Part shown: positions 54,716-64,000 of the stretch, in pieces | How positions within the stretch are numbered: position 1 is the first letter of the stretch | Layout: each line of letters starts with the position of its first letter | NCBI RefSeq assembly: GCF_017792025.1 | Contig: NZ_CP046956.1 | Location: forward strand, 1,984,001 to 2,048,000 | DNA length: 64,000 nt | DNA from: Sediminibacillus dalangtanensis | GTDB lineage: Bacteria; Bacillota; Bacilli; Bacillales; Amphibacillaceae | Reading direction: 5' to 3' | Notes under the pieces: model-generated | The model's input: the letters and a program-made list of their open reading frames with translations, nothing else | The model's database searches: none | Told to the model about the DNA's origin: nothing | Program-made: the position numbers and the translations under genes

Positions 54716-55504
54716 TCAAGATAATACTTCGTAATCCGTTTCGTTTAAACGGATTATGGTAGTCCCGACTTGATCAAGCTGGTATACATCAATCCACGAT
54801 TCATTGAGACGCTCCATCAATCCCTCGTTTGGCTTCTTATCTTTACTAGTGAAAATGATACCGATATGGGGATCGATTTTATCTAACAAATAACCGCTCG
54901 GCGACTTACCTTGGGCATAATCACCAATTTTGATGATTTGGGGTTCAAGTTTATGCTGCAACAGGTCATCTTCATCTTCTATGGAGCTGTTGCTGAGATA
55001 TAGCATGGAAGTTTTCCCATAAACAATATCGAGGGTCATTTCCCCGGTTTCGTCAGCTTTCAGAACAGTCAGTGAACCACCCATCGGTAAATCGATGAGT
55101 TTGTTTGTATCCCATTTTACGCTATTGGTGGATTCGACTTCCTTCCCACATGTTTTACTCATCTTACCGGCATAAGCAATTGAACTTGGGTGAAAGCGAT
55201 CAATCAGCTCAGCGGTATTTCCGCAGTAATCGGACATCTGTTTTGTCAGAATGATCGTGTTGATTTCCTTTACATCCAATTCTTTCAACTGATCGAACAA
55301 AGCACTCGTGCTTGACGGAGCACCTGTATTGATCAATATCGCCCCGTTGAACCCTCTTATCAATGTGGCTTCTCCATCCGGAAGATGGAAAAAAGCGTAA
55401 TATACTTCACCATCTTTCAAGTCAATCATTGCATCACTCCGGATCGAAGGTACCAAAAGGACAAAGGTTAACCATAGAGAAAATGCACAAGAAAACTTTT
55501 TCAC
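54716..55504 (-). CDS. Exported MBL-fold protein lacking the metal-binding motif
   Basis: This 262-residue protein starts with GTG and a Sec-type signal (residues 1-23, KKFSCAFSLWLTFVLLVPS). The order of strands follows ComEC/metallo-beta-lactamase folds: GATLIR, GAILINTGAPSS, LDVKEINTIILT, IAYAGKMS, DIVYGKTSMLYLS and IIFTSKD. Where active enzymes have T-H-x-H-x-D-H-x-G-G, this protein reads T-K88-Q-M90-S-D92-Y93-C-G-N. Three of four metal ligands are lost, so it cannot be a normal hydrolase. It may bind a ligand or partner outside the cell. 59 bp downstream of dinG, possibly co-transcribed. Confidence 0.7.
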   Translation of the reverse strand: MKKFSCAFSLWLTFVLLVPSIRSDAMIDLKDGEVYYAFFHLPDGEATLIRGFNGAILINTGAPSSTSALFDQLKELDVKEINTIILTKQMSDYCGNTAELIDRFHPSSIAYAGKMSKTCGKEVESTNSVKWDTNKLIDLPMGGSLTVLKADETGEMTLDIVYGKTSMLYLSNSSIEDEDDLLQHKLEPQIIKIGDYAQGKSPSGYLLDKIDPHIGIIFTSKDKKPNEGLMERLNESWIDVYQLDQVGTTIIRLNETDYEVLS

Positions 55505-55563
55505 TTTTACATCACCTATCCTAGATCAAACTAGGTATAGGATATGTAGAAAAACGATTCATA

Positions 55564-58362
55564 TCATAACCATGCTTCAGCTTTTTCAATTATCTTCGTA
55601 GTGGTATCGTAGGATATCGGGACTTCTGGAATAGAATCAGTAAAATACTTTCCATACCTCGCTTTGACAATCCGCTCATCGCAAACCATGACAATACCGC
55701 GGTCAGTACTAGACCTGATCAGTCGTCCAAATCCTTGCTTAAATCGGATCACAGCGTTGGGAAGGGCCAGCTCCATAAACGGATTTTTTCCCATTTCTTT
55801 CAGCTGTGCCGATTTAGCTTGATAAACGGGATGATCCGGAGGCTGGAAAGGCAACCGTACAATCACGAGAGAAGAGAGGTCGCTTCCAGGTATATCTACT
55901 CCCTCCCAAAATGAACTGGTTCCTAACAAGATGGAACGCTCAAAAGCCTGAAAGTTCTTTTTCAACCGTGCTCGGCTACCGCTCGAAATTCCTTGAGCGA
56001 TAAGAATAAAATCTTTTTCTTCTGTAAGCTCCTTCAATACTTGATGTGCTTTACGGAGCATATCATAGGAAGTGAACAAAACAAGCATTCTTCCTTCCGT
56101 GACTTCAGCCAAAGAATAAACAGCCTCGCAGACGGCTAAAATATATGCTTCTGGGTTGCCATATTTCATATCAGGGAAATCATTCGGTATCATGAGTTGA
56201 ACTTGTTGATCGTATTGGTAAGGCGATTGGATTTTTTTCTCTATGGTCGTTTCAAAAGGCAGGCCCAATCTTTCACGGATATAATCGAAGGATTTGTTCA
56301 TACTCAACGTTGCGCTGGTCAGCACAATGCTGTCTTTTTTGGCAAACAGATCCTCAAATAACGCGCTTGCCACCTCTACAGGTTCACTATATAGATAAAC
56401 AGCATTTTTTGCTCCATGTGCTTCGATTTCTGCCCACTTCACTTGATTAGAGTCAGCGGAAAAGAAAAAGTGTTCCAGTTCGTCGATGACATTTTGCAAC
56501 AGTTCGATAAAGCTCTTCACCTCGTCCATCAAATCGGTTGCCGGAGAATCAGATTCCGTTCCTCCTTGCCCGTATTTCAACTGCGACAGGATATGGATGA
56601 GATCTCTGACCAGGAAGCTTAACCTGCTAGCCATTTCCTGAATTGTATTCCACGAATGCGTGCTTTCTTTCTCTTTTTCAAATCGATACTGTATTCTTCC
56701 GATATCATTTAAGGCAGTGTTTCGTCGATTTTTTTCCAAAACGTAGTGAAAAACATAACGGAATAAATCATCCGCCTCCGCTTTAGACTGCTGCCATAGG
56801 CTATCCCAGTTCTCGGACGAAACTGGTTTGACTTCCGTCTCTGTGAGAGCCCGGTTAAACCAGTCGCCTGCCTCCACGGTACCGATCCGATTAAATAAAT
56901 GCTGGATACCTACATAGTCCAATTTCAATCCAAAATGTTTTGCCGCTGTCGCTTCCAAATGATGTGCTTCATCAATGATTGCCATTTTATAGGAAGGCAG
57001 TAACTGAAAACCACTGTTCAAATCGGTGCAAAACAAAGAATGGTTGGTGATGACCAAATTAGCATGCTGTACCTTATTCCTCACCCGCTGGTAAAAGGAT
57101 CTGCTGAACCATGGCGATCGCGGATCAAGGTACCCTTCTGACTCTGTTGAAATACTGCGAAAAAAATTTTTTCCGCTGGATGGCAACTGGACTTCATCGA
57201 TGTCTCCTGTGTTTGTTTCAGTAAGCCATACAAGCAGGATGGCCTTCGTCAAGGTAATATCATAATTATCCTGCTGCTCCGAGAAGATTTCTTTTTCAAA
57301 TTTACTCAGGCTTAAGTAATGCTGCTTTCCTTTAATCAATGCAGCCTGGAAAGGGAACTTCACCATCGCCTGGAGAAGTGGTATTTCTTTTTCAAGCAGC
57401 TGGGACTGGAGCTGCGTCAGATGCGTACTAATAACGACTCTCTGTCCTTTGGCCAGCGATTGGTAAATTGCCGGAAGCAAATAAGCCAACGACTTGCCTG
57501 TCCCTGTCTCTGCTTCTATCAGCGCATGCTGTTTACTTTCAAAAGCATCGAATACCGTTTCCGACATTTCCCGCTGGCCTGGCCTTTTTTCATACCCGGC
57601 CATAAAATCGGACAGTTTTCCGCCCTGTTCATAGATAAGGTCAAGGAAATCCGCATAAGCTGGCAAGGGCTGTTCCTCGGAAGCTTCCCGACTGGGAATT
57701 TGCTTGATCGCAAGACCACGGAAGATTTCTAGATCCTCTCTCTCTTGTTCAGAAAAAGCAGCGCCATCTATATACGCTTGTAAAATCGCGAACAAATCAC
57801 TTTTCAACCGGGTTTCTAAGGATTGCAGCTGTGTCAGCGTTTCAAGCGGCAGCACCTCCAACCTGGCAAATAAAAACAACAGCAATTTTGCCGTAACATC
57901 TGCATCAGACAAGGCACGATGTGGGTCATCATGTCTTAATGATAAATATTCAGAAAGCTGCCCTAATTTAAAACCAGGAGCCTGTGGCAATAAAATCCTT
58001 GCAAGCTCGACAGTATCCAGCACAGGCTGCTGTAAAGCATTTCTGCCACTAGCCTGTATTTCATAATTAAGAAAGCCGAGATCAAAGGGTACATTATGGG
58101 CTACCACGTATGCGTCTGTAAAACAAGCAATCACTTCATCGACTATTTCAGTAAACACGGGAGCATCGTGTACGTCTTCGTCTTGTATCCCGGTCAAATT
58201 GGAAATAAACGGAGGGATGGTAATTCCAGGGTTCACCAGGCTGGAAAACTCTTTAACGACCGTCCCGTTTTCTAGTACCACGATTCCAATTTCAATTATT
58301 TTATCCCCTTTAGACGGTGTATGGCCGGTTGTTTCCAAATCAACTACTGCAAATGTTTGCAT
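55564..58362 (-). CDS. dinG: DinG-type helicase fused to a DnaQ-like 3'-5' exonuclease
   Basis: This 932-residue protein has an N-terminal DEDD exonuclease (about 1-160: VVDLETTG with Asp8, later HNVPFDLGFLN and HRALSDADVT) and a C-terminal XPD-like superfamily 2 helicase. Helicase motifs: EAETGTGKSLAYLLPA (Walker A), DEAHHLE, SATL, and GRLIRSS. The FeS cysteines of E. coli DinG are not apparent, as in other Gram-positive DinG proteins, which behave as exonucleases. It lies between panD and ypmA as in B. subtilis. Confidence 0.95.
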   Translation of the reverse strand: MQTFAVVDLETTGHTPSKGDKIIEIGIVVLENGTVVKEFSSLVNPGITIPPFISNLTGIQDEDVHDAPVFTEIVDEVIACFTDAYVVAHNVPFDLGFLNYEIQASGRNALQQPVLDTVELARILLPQAPGFKLGQLSEYLSLRHDDPHRALSDADVTAKLLLFLFARLEVLPLETLTQLQSLETRLKSDLFAILQAYIDGAAFSEQEREDLEIFRGLAIKQIPSREASEEQPLPAYADFLDLIYEQGGKLSDFMAGYEKRPGQREMSETVFDAFESKQHALIEAETGTGKSLAYLLPAIYQSLAKGQRVVISTHLTQLQSQLLEKEIPLLQAMVKFPFQAALIKGKQHYLSLSKFEKEIFSEQQDNYDITLTKAILLVWLTETNTGDIDEVQLPSSGKNFFRSISTESEGYLDPRSPWFSRSFYQRVRNKVQHANLVITNHSLFCTDLNSGFQLLPSYKMAIIDEAHHLEATAAKHFGLKLDYVGIQHLFNRIGTVEAGDWFNRALTETEVKPVSSENWDSLWQQSKAEADDLFRYVFHYVLEKNRRNTALNDIGRIQYRFEKEKESTHSWNTIQEMASRLSFLVRDLIHILSQLKYGQGGTESDSPATDLMDEVKSFIELLQNVIDELEHFFFSADSNQVKWAEIEAHGAKNAVYLYSEPVEVASALFEDLFAKKDSIVLTSATLSMNKSFDYIRERLGLPFETTIEKKIQSPYQYDQQVQLMIPNDFPDMKYGNPEAYILAVCEAVYSLAEVTEGRMLVLFTSYDMLRKAHQVLKELTEEKDFILIAQGISSGSRARLKKNFQAFERSILLGTSSFWEGVDIPGSDLSSLVIVRLPFQPPDHPVYQAKSAQLKEMGKNPFMELALPNAVIRFKQGFGRLIRSSTDRGIVMVCDERIVKARYGKYFTDSIPEVPISYDTTTKIIEKAEAWL

Positions 58363-58401
58363 TCTCTCACCTCCATAACTATCAGCTTGCTATGTACGAT
58401 C

Positions 58402-58559
58402 AAAAAGGAATACAGGCTAAATCCGCCACGTCCTGTGGCAACGCCTGCATGACCCACATCATGTAGGCCTCCGACAAGCTTAAGAACAGCCTCGTGGCGC
58501 TTTTTGCCACAAAGAGGATGGACTTAAGACCTCGAGGAGGGGGAGGCGCTGGAGCTAAG
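58402..58559 (-). repeat. Dispersed hairpin repeat, full-length copy
   Basis: On the minus strand it starts CTCCAGCGCCTCCCCC, passes GTCTTAAG, GTGGC/GCCAC and CTTAAG, and ends GATTTAGCCTGTATTCCTTTT. It contains both the 5' part seen in the tandem copies at 29885 and the 3' part seen at 37579. It separates dinG from panD. The rest of 58363-58696 carries only a weak hairpin past panD. Confidence 0.8.
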
Positions 58560-58696
58560 ATTACAAATACGACAAGCACCAGCATCACCCGTCAACTTTT
58601 ACTTCCTAAGATAAAGAAAACCCTTATCAAACACCACGTTGATAAGAGTTTCAAACAAGGGATGACCCTTATGGTATTCATTTCATCGTTTATTGT

Positions 58697-59080
58697 TTAG
58701 ATGACTGTCAACGGCGGTTCTTCTTCTATAAGCTCTACTATTTGGTTATGTTCATTCATCAAGGCGATTTTTGGCGAGAAGTCTGCTAATTCTTCTTCAT
58801 CAACCATTGCATAAGAAACAATGATTACGACATCGTTTTTTTGTACCAAACGTGCGGCTGCGCCATTTAGGCAAATCACGCCACTGCCCGGATCTCCGGG
58901 GATAACATACGTTTCCAGTCGTTCACCATTATTGTTATTCACAATTTGCACTTTCTCATTTGGCAAGATGCCCACCCGCTTGAGAATATCGGAATCAATG
59001 GTTACACTGCCAACATAATCCAGGTTGGCCTCTGTCACCCGGGCACGATGAATTTTTGCCTTCATCATGGTACGCAACAT
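58697..59080 (-). CDS. panD: Aspartate 1-decarboxylase proenzyme
   Basis: This 127-residue precursor cuts itself between Gly24 and Ser25 (YVGSVTI) to make the pyruvoyl cofactor. The start [16 protein letters not shown] and the loop [20 protein letters not shown] are family marks. It makes beta-alanine from aspartate for pantothenate. ATG with AGGAGG upstream; 11 bp after panC. Confidence 0.97.
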   Translation of the reverse strand: MLRTMMKAKIHRARVTEANLDYVGSVTIDSDILKRVGILPNEKVQIVNNNNGERLETYVIPGDPGSGVICLNGAAARLVQKNDVVIIVSYAMVDEEELADFSPKIALMNEHNQIVELIEEEPPLTVI

Positions 59081-59091
59081 TGTCTTTCCTC

Positions 59092-59961
59092 CTATAATCC
59101 TTCAGAAATAAAGCCATTCTGGCCAAATACCAAATTATCGATCAACCTTGCCTTTTCAAAGTGGACAGCTATTGCAAGAATCACCTGCCGCTGAATGACT
59201 GTCGTCGTGGTCAATTCCGGATAAGTTAATAATTCTACATAATCTATTTTACCATGGGTACGTTTATTTATGAAATCCTCGACCTCTTTTACAATCGTAT
59301 CAGGATTTTTCTCCCCGTCAACAATTAATTGCCGACCATGCAGCAGAGCTTGGTATAGTTCCTTTGCTTCCCGACGCTCTTGATTGGAAAGATAGACGTT
59401 TCGACTACTTTTAGCCAAACCGTCTTCTTCCCTCACTGTTGCTACCGGAACGATTTCTAGGGGAAAATTAAAGTCTTTCACCAAAGCATCGACCACTGCA
59501 ACCTGCTGGGCATCCTTCATGCCGAAGTAAACACGATGCGACTGGGCAAGATGAAAAAGTTTTGTAAGGACTGCAACAACCCCATCGAAGTGGCCTTTCC
59601 GTGATTTTCCGCATAATGCATCCACTCTGCGTACCACCCGCATTGTAACGGCCTGTTCATCTGGATACATGTCTTCTGTACTTGGCAGAAACAGAATATC
59701 AACTTGGTTTTCTTTAGCAATCTGTATGTCACGTTTTTCATCTCGGGGATACGTGTCGAAGTCTTCACCAGGTCCAAATTGCAACGGATTGACAAAAATA
59801 CTGACGATTACCATATCATTTTCATTTCTGGCTTTCTCCATCAGGGCTTGATGGCCTTCGTGCAGGTATCCCATCGTAGGAACGAATCCAATCCGCTTGC
59901 CTGATTGTCTCAATTGTTCCGTTGTTTGTTGGAGCTGCTTAACTGATTTAATAATCTCCAT
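59092..59961 (-). CDS. panC: Pantothenate synthetase
   Basis: This 289-residue ligase joins pantoate and beta-alanine with ATP. Motifs: [14 protein letters not shown] (HxGH), [33 protein letters not shown], and the KSSRNVYLS segment in place of KMSSR. ATG overlaps the panB end by 14 bp. Middle gene of panBCD. Confidence 0.97.
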   Translation of the reverse strand: MEIIKSVKQLQQTTEQLRQSGKRIGFVPTMGYLHEGHQALMEKARNENDMVIVSIFVNPLQFGPGEDFDTYPRDEKRDIQIAKENQVDILFLPSTEDMYPDEQAVTMRVVRRVDALCGKSRKGHFDGVVAVLTKLFHLAQSHRVYFGMKDAQQVAVVDALVKDFNFPLEIVPVATVREEDGLAKSSRNVYLSNQERREAKELYQALLHGRQLIVDGEKNPDTIVKEVEDFINKRTHGKIDYVELLTYPELTTTTVIQRQVILAIAVHFEKARLIDNLVFGQNGFISEGL

Positions 59962-60805
59962 CCTGCTCTTCTTCCTCCCGCTTCATAACAGGTAAAAAAT
60001 CATGGTTCATGGTGAAGGAATGTTCATCGCTTGGAAATCTGGATGACTTCACCTCTTCAATGTACTGTTTTAATGAAACCGTTACATCTTCATTGCCATC
60101 CATATAGGGCTTTACGAATTTAGGTAAACGATCCACACCATACCGAAGCACATCATGGTAGACAAGGACTTGGCCGTCACAAGCTTGTCCAGCTCCAATT
60201 CCGATAGTCGGAATGGACAAAGAATCGGTAATGATTTCTGCAAGCTCTTTCGGAATACATTCGAGAACAAGGGCAGCTGCTCCGCTTTTTTCAACAGCTT
60301 GGGCTTCTTCCCATATTCTTTGAGCTGTCAGCCGATCTTTCCCCTGAACCCGGAATCCTCCCAACACATTCACCGACTGTGGCGTCAATCCCAAATGGGC
60401 AATGACAGGAATTCCGGCTGCGGTCATTCTTTCAATTAGTCGAAGTGTTTCCGCTGTAGCCCCTTCCACCTTCAAAGCGTGGGCATTGGTCTCCTGAAAG
60501 ATGCGTTTGGCATTATTTAACGAGTTTTCCAATGACACATGATAGGACATAAAAGGCATATCCACGACTAAAAAAGTATCACCGGCACCTCGGGCAACTG
60601 CTTTTCCATGGTGAATCATATCTTCGATGGTAACCTGGACGGTAGAAGCATAACCGAGCACCACCATTCCCAAAGAATCTCCGACAAGGAGCATGTCAAT
60701 ACCTGCCTGCTCTGCAAGTTTCGCGGACGGATAATCATAAGCAGTGAGCATCGTTATCTTCTCGCCCTTGTCTTTCATGCTTTGCAAATGTGAAACAGTT
60801 AACAT
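59948..60805 (-). CDS. panB: Ketopantoate hydroxymethyltransferase
   Basis: This 285-residue TIM-barrel enzyme adds a hydroxymethyl group from methylene-THF to 2-oxoisovalerate. Motifs: [32 protein letters not shown] (in part), [18 protein letters not shown] and [18 protein letters not shown]. Mg ligand Asp in VGDSLG and Asp in VVDMPF. First of panBCD, 15 bp after birA. Confidence 0.97.
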   Translation of the reverse strand: MLTVSHLQSMKDKGEKITMLTAYDYPSAKLAEQAGIDMLLVGDSLGMVVLGYASTVQVTIEDMIHHGKAVARGAGDTFLVVDMPFMSYHVSLENSLNNAKRIFQETNAHALKVEGATAETLRLIERMTAAGIPVIAHLGLTPQSVNVLGGFRVQGKDRLTAQRIWEEAQAVEKSGAAALVLECIPKELAEIITDSLSIPTIGIGAGQACDGQVLVYHDVLRYGVDRLPKFVKPYMDGNEDVTVSLKQYIEEVKSSRFPSDEHSFTMNHDFLPVMKREEEEQDGDY

Positions 60806-60820
60806 TATGTTTTCCCCTTT

Positions 60821-61795
60821 TCACCAATGGATTTCTGCAGAATACAGATTTTCGTCACCACCGTCAAGTTTGCGGACTCTTAAAGCGCCATCTTCAGCAA
60901 TACCTAGAATCTCTGCTTGATACTCCTGCTTACTTGCAGATACGTGCACCTGTTCTCCGATTTTATATCCGTAATGTTCCCACTTCTCTTTTATCGCCGC
61001 AAAACCGTTAAGCAGATAATTTCCATAATACGTTTCAAAGTCAGCTAGTATTTGTTGCACAAGGGGTGCTAACTCCCATTCTATGCCAGTCTCCTGCTTT
61101 ATGGATGTTGCAGTCTGCTGGATGTCTTCGGGAAGATCAGATAATGACTGATTAACGTTGATGCCTATCCCCAAGACTATGTATTGAATTTCATCCTGCT
61201 CTGCCTGCATTTCGGTTAAGATTCCAGCGGCCTTGCGATCATGAAAGAATATGTCGTTCGGCCATTTTATTGCTGGTGTGGTATTTGTGAGTGACTCGAT
61301 TGCCTCAGCTATGGCTACAGCTGTCAGCAACGTAATTTGCGGTGCCTTGTGTGGAAGGATCGGAGGCCGTAGAATAATGCTCATCCATATCCCTTCCGTT
61401 TTTGCCGAGTGCCATCTCCGGCCCATTCTTCCCTTGCCTGCTGTTTGCTCGTCTGCAAGAATGACTGTACCTTCTTCAGTACCTTTCTGGGCAAGTTGAT
61501 GTCCGATTACTTGGGTAGACTCTACAACTGGGTAATGAAACAATTGCTTCCCTGCCCATCTCGTCCTCAACCCCCATTTCACGGTACTTGCACTTAGCTT
61601 ATCAGGCTGACCACTAATACGATATCCTTTTCTGGGTACGGCTTGTACTTGATACCCCTCTTTTTCCAGCTCCTTCATGTGCTTCCATACCGCGGTACGC
61701 GAAATACCCAGGTTTTCCGAAAGCTCCTGTCCAGAAATAAACGATTGATTGCTTCTTTTCAGTAATTCAATCAGTTGATTGCGGGTGGTATTCAT
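60821..61795 (-). CDS. birA: Bifunctional biotin ligase/repressor BirA
   Basis: This 324-residue protein has an N-terminal helix-turn-helix (about 1-60: GQELSENLGISRTAVWKHMKEL) and a ligase domain with GKGRMGRRWHSA, KWPNDIFF and a C-terminal SH3-like domain. It attaches biotin to carboxylases and, with biotinyl-AMP, represses biotin genes. It overlaps the cca end by 29 bp. ATG start within cca. Confidence 0.96.
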   Translation of the reverse strand: MNTTRNQLIELLKRSNQSFISGQELSENLGISRTAVWKHMKELEKEGYQVQAVPRKGYRISGQPDKLSASTVKWGLRTRWAGKQLFHYPVVESTQVIGHQLAQKGTEEGTVILADEQTAGKGRMGRRWHSAKTEGIWMSIILRPPILPHKAPQITLLTAVAIAEAIESLTNTTPAIKWPNDIFFHDRKAAGILTEMQAEQDEIQYIVLGIGINVNQSLSDLPEDIQQTATSIKQETGIEWELAPLVQQILADFETYYGNYLLNGFAAIKEKWEHYGYKIGEQVHVSASKQEYQAEILGIAEDGALRVRKLDGGDENLYSAEIHW

Positions 61796-62969
61796 GTTTC
61801 AGCCACTCCTTCAAAACATTTTTTTGATTGGGCAGCTCACCGATTACCACTAATTTTTCTAAGGAGGTCAGAGCCTGATTGATCCAAGGGCCCTTTTTCC
61901 GTTCCGGGAACCATTGGATGAGATCTTTTCCTGTTACCGACAGGTCTCTTTTCTGTCTGATTGGAAGAGAATGTATTAGATGATTGATATAATCAATCCT
62001 TACTGGCGAAAAATAGGTAGTATGCAACCGGATAAAACTGTCCAAAAGATGGCTGGGCAACTGATAAACGAGCCAGGCATCGATTTGTTTTTTTCTACTG
62101 TAGGAAATGGCTTCGTATAATTGCTCTGCCTCTTTTTTTGTTCGATTAGATAGCTTCCATGCTTTGGTCCATTCCGATATTGTTACTTGCTTATCCCAGT
62201 AAACCAGCATGCAAATAAGCTCGGACAGCTGTCCAAACGGCACCTTTACTTGCCTTAGAGAATCCTGTAACCGCCGGTTCTCTTTAAATACAGGCAGACA
62301 ATCAACCAGGTTTGACCTCCGTAATAATTCAACCCCTTTGCTGACATACGGACCGGCAAACAATTTTTCCAATTCACCTGTTATACGCTCGGTCGATATT
62401 TCCTTTATCATTACAGCTCCATCGGCTAAAGCAGAAAACGTCTCTGAATCAAGTTGAAAATCAAGCTGGCTGGCAAAACGAAGCGCACGCAACATCCGAA
62501 GTGGGTCTTCTGAAAAACGTTCAGAAGGGTTTCCGACCGTTCGAATCATTTTGTTCTTTATCGATTTCCTCCCATAATATGGATCGATCACTTTTCCCTG
62601 TTTGTCCATAGCAATGGCATTCATCGTGAAATCCCGGCGTGCGAGGTCTTTTTCCAGATCATCCACGAATTCTACTTCATCCGGATGCCGAAAATCAGAA
62701 TACCCTTCTTCTACACGAAAGGTCGTCACTTCGAATGACTCCCCGTTATGGCGAACGATAACAGTTCCGTGTTCGATCCCAACCGGTATCACTTTCGGAA
62801 AAACCTCCTTTACTTGTTCCGGTTTTGCCGAAGTAGTGATATCGATGTCGCCGATCGGTCGACCAATCAAGAAGTCTCGAACTGCCCCGCCGACAAAGAA
62901 GGCAGAATAACCATGCCGCTCCAGTTTTTCCAATATATTTTTTCCATTAGAGAATGCCGGAAACTCCAT
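61767..62969 (-). CDS. cca: CCA-adding tRNA nucleotidyltransferase
   Basis: This 400-residue class II enzyme adds CCA to tRNA 3' ends. Head motifs: FVGGAVRDFLIGRPIGDIDITT (with the two catalytic Asp), ARRDFTMNAIA, and the EDPLRMLRALRFASQL segment. The base-selecting region RRDFTMN and neck are intact. It overlaps bshA by 1 bp (TAATG) and runs into birA, so the block is tightly packed. Confidence 0.97.
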   Translation of the reverse strand: MEFPAFSNGKNILEKLERHGYSAFFVGGAVRDFLIGRPIGDIDITTSAKPEQVKEVFPKVIPVGIEHGTVIVRHNGESFEVTTFRVEEGYSDFRHPDEVEFVDDLEKDLARRDFTMNAIAMDKQGKVIDPYYGRKSIKNKMIRTVGNPSERFSEDPLRMLRALRFASQLDFQLDSETFSALADGAVMIKEISTERITGELEKLFAGPYVSKGVELLRRSNLVDCLPVFKENRRLQDSLRQVKVPFGQLSELICMLVYWDKQVTISEWTKAWKLSNRTKKEAEQLYEAISYSRKKQIDAWLVYQLPSHLLDSFIRLHTTYFSPVRIDYINHLIHSLPIRQKRDLSVTGKDLIQWFPERKKGPWINQALTSLEKLVVIGELPNQKNVLKEWLKHEYHPQSTD

Positions 62970-64000
62970 TATTGACCACCTGTCATGACACTGTCGTAGA
63001 CTTGCTCATATGCTGTCAATATTTTTTCAGCACGAAAACGTTTATGAGCCGATTGCACGGCCGTTTTTGAAAAAGTCTGCCACAGCTCACTGTCAGTAAG
63101 CAGCTGAACAGCACGTTCCGCTATATCCTTTATGTCACCTAAATCGGTGATAAACCCGGTTTGGCCATGCTCGATGACTTCCGGGATACCGCCGATATTA
63201 GTTCCGATGCAAGGAACACCGCAGGCCATTGCTTCCAGGAGCACCAGTCCGAAGCTCTCTTTTTCAGATAAAAGCAGCTTTAAATCGGCTATCGAAAATA
63301 AATCACTGACGTTTATCTGGCGTCCCAGGAACAGGACACGGTCTTCTATTCCAAGCTGTTTCACTACCCGGCACATTTCGGAGTATTCGGGACCGTCGCC
63401 TACAAGCAATAGCTTTGCAGGCACTTTTCCCTGGATTATATGAAAGGCAGCAATCACGTCTGCCACTCGTTTCACTTTCCTGAAGTTAGAAACATGAATG
63501 ATGACTTTTTCCTCATCAGCAATGCCGTAATCCTGTCTAAGGCGTTGATTTTCCCGCTGATGATATTCCCGTTCATCGATAAAATTGTAGATGACTTCTA
63601 TTTCTCTCTCCACACCCAGCATTTCTTTCGTCTGGGCAACAAGGCTCCGTGAAACTGCTGTAACGGCATCGGATTGATCAATACCGTGTTTGATCATTTT
63701 GGTTAAACTATTATCAATCCCGAGGACTGTGATATCCGTCCCATGCAACGTAGTGACGATTTTTACATCATGCTCCGCTATTTCCCTTGCCAATATGGCA
63801 CAGATGGCATGTGGCATGGCATAGTGAACATGAAGAATATCGAGTTTTTCCTGATCAATCACTTCTGCCATCTTGTTGGCCAACGCTAGGTCATATGGCG
63901 GGTATTGGAAGACGGGATAATGGTTCAGCTCCACTTCATGGAAATAAATATTAGAGTTAACGCCCTGTAAACGGAACGGCAAACTTGAAGTGATAAAGTG
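62969..64000 (-). CDS. bshA: N-acetyl-alpha-D-glucosaminyl L-malate synthase (bacillithiol), 5' end outside the window
   Basis: At least 344 residues; the frame stays open to the window edge, and the missing start should hold the usual first 30 or so residues. It is a GT-B family 4 glycosyltransferase that makes GlcNAc-malate, the first step of bacillithiol. Motifs: PPYDLALANKM, VTTLHGTDITVLG, ISNF-like VSNFRKVKR, VGDGPEYSEM and SEKESFGLVLLEAMACGVP with the E-x7-E pair. Order bshA-cca-birA matches B. subtilis. Confidence 0.94.
   Translation of the reverse strand, partial: HFITSSLPFRLQGVNSNIYFHEVELNHYPVFQYPPYDLALANKMAEVIDQEKLDILHVHYAMPHAICAILAREIAEHDVKIVTTLHGTDITVLGIDNSLTKMIKHGIDQSDAVTAVSRSLVAQTKEMLGVEREIEVIYNFIDEREYHQRENQRLRQDYGIADEEKVIIHVSNFRKVKRVADVIAAFHIIQGKVPAKLLLVGDGPEYSEMCRVVKQLGIEDRVLFLGRQINVSDLFSIADLKLLLSEKESFGLVLLEAMACGVPCIGTNIGGIPEVIEHGQTGFITDLGDIKDIAERAVQLLTDSELWQTFSKTAVQSAHKRFRAEKILTAYEQVYDSVMTGGQ

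Overview
This window comes from the chromosome of an endospore-forming, low-to-moderate G+C Bacillaceae. Evidence: strong GGAGG ribosome sites, frequent GTG and TTG starts, Spo0E and spore-coat genes, a type B RNase P RNA, and long stretches in the order known from Bacillus subtilis (for example bshA-cca-birA-panBCD-dinG-ypmA-ypmB-aspB-asnS-dnaD-nth and ponA-recU-yppC). Many proteins look like those of salt-tolerant relatives such as Oceanobacillus, Virgibacillus or Terribacillus, but I cannot name the genus from sequence alone.

Layout. 0-3.1 kb: the tail of a Spo0E-type phosphatase, a GAF-PAS sensor kinase and a BclB-like collagen spore-surface protein. 3.3-7.3 kb: a YfcC carrier, a TraB protein and a free-standing LAGLIDADG homing endonuclease behind a LexA-type SOS promoter. 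7.4-9.8 kb: a two-gene operon (sqdB, sqdX) predicted to make the sulfolipid sulfoquinovosyl diacylglycerol. 10-20 kb: single genes for redox and stress work (Rieske oxidoreductase, acylphosphatase, ferredoxin, AbrB-family permease, TerC with a structured leader, fused MsrAB) and small Bacillaceae proteins. 20-28.6 kb: sbcDC, the Tat operon with two tatA genes, thyA-dfrA and an anthrax-lethal-factor-like secreted protease. 28.7-37.5 kb: an NlpC/P60 hydrolase, a triplicated 120-bp hairpin repeat, a cold-shock gene, a preQ1 riboswitch with a queuosine-precursor transporter, an RNase H-like protein, a second SOS-type promoter with an unknown gene, the bpsAB alkylpyrone genes and a lipoprotein. 37.8-46.6 kb: YpwA, the YpsC methyltransferase, rnpB, gpsB, ypsA, cotD, cdd, yppE, yppC and recU. 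46.6-64 kb: ponA, then a long minus-strand housekeeping block from bshA to nth.

How the genes work together. panB-panC-panD form a pantothenate operon. The cca, birA and bshA genes upstream are packed with 1-30 bp overlaps, so the whole cluster is probably co-transcribed. thyA and dfrA are coupled through folate. RecU and PBP1a are adjacent and co-oriented. SbcCD, RecU, DinG, Nth and the two LexA-type promoters give the window a strong DNA-repair flavour.

The most interesting signals are the two nearly identical LexA-type promoters, one serving a homing endonuclease and one an unknown gene; the sulfolipid operon in a non-photosynthetic Firmicute; the lethal-factor-like protease; a metallo-beta-lactamase-fold protein that has lost its metal ligands; and two families of palindromic intergenic repeats whose termini appear to co-vary.
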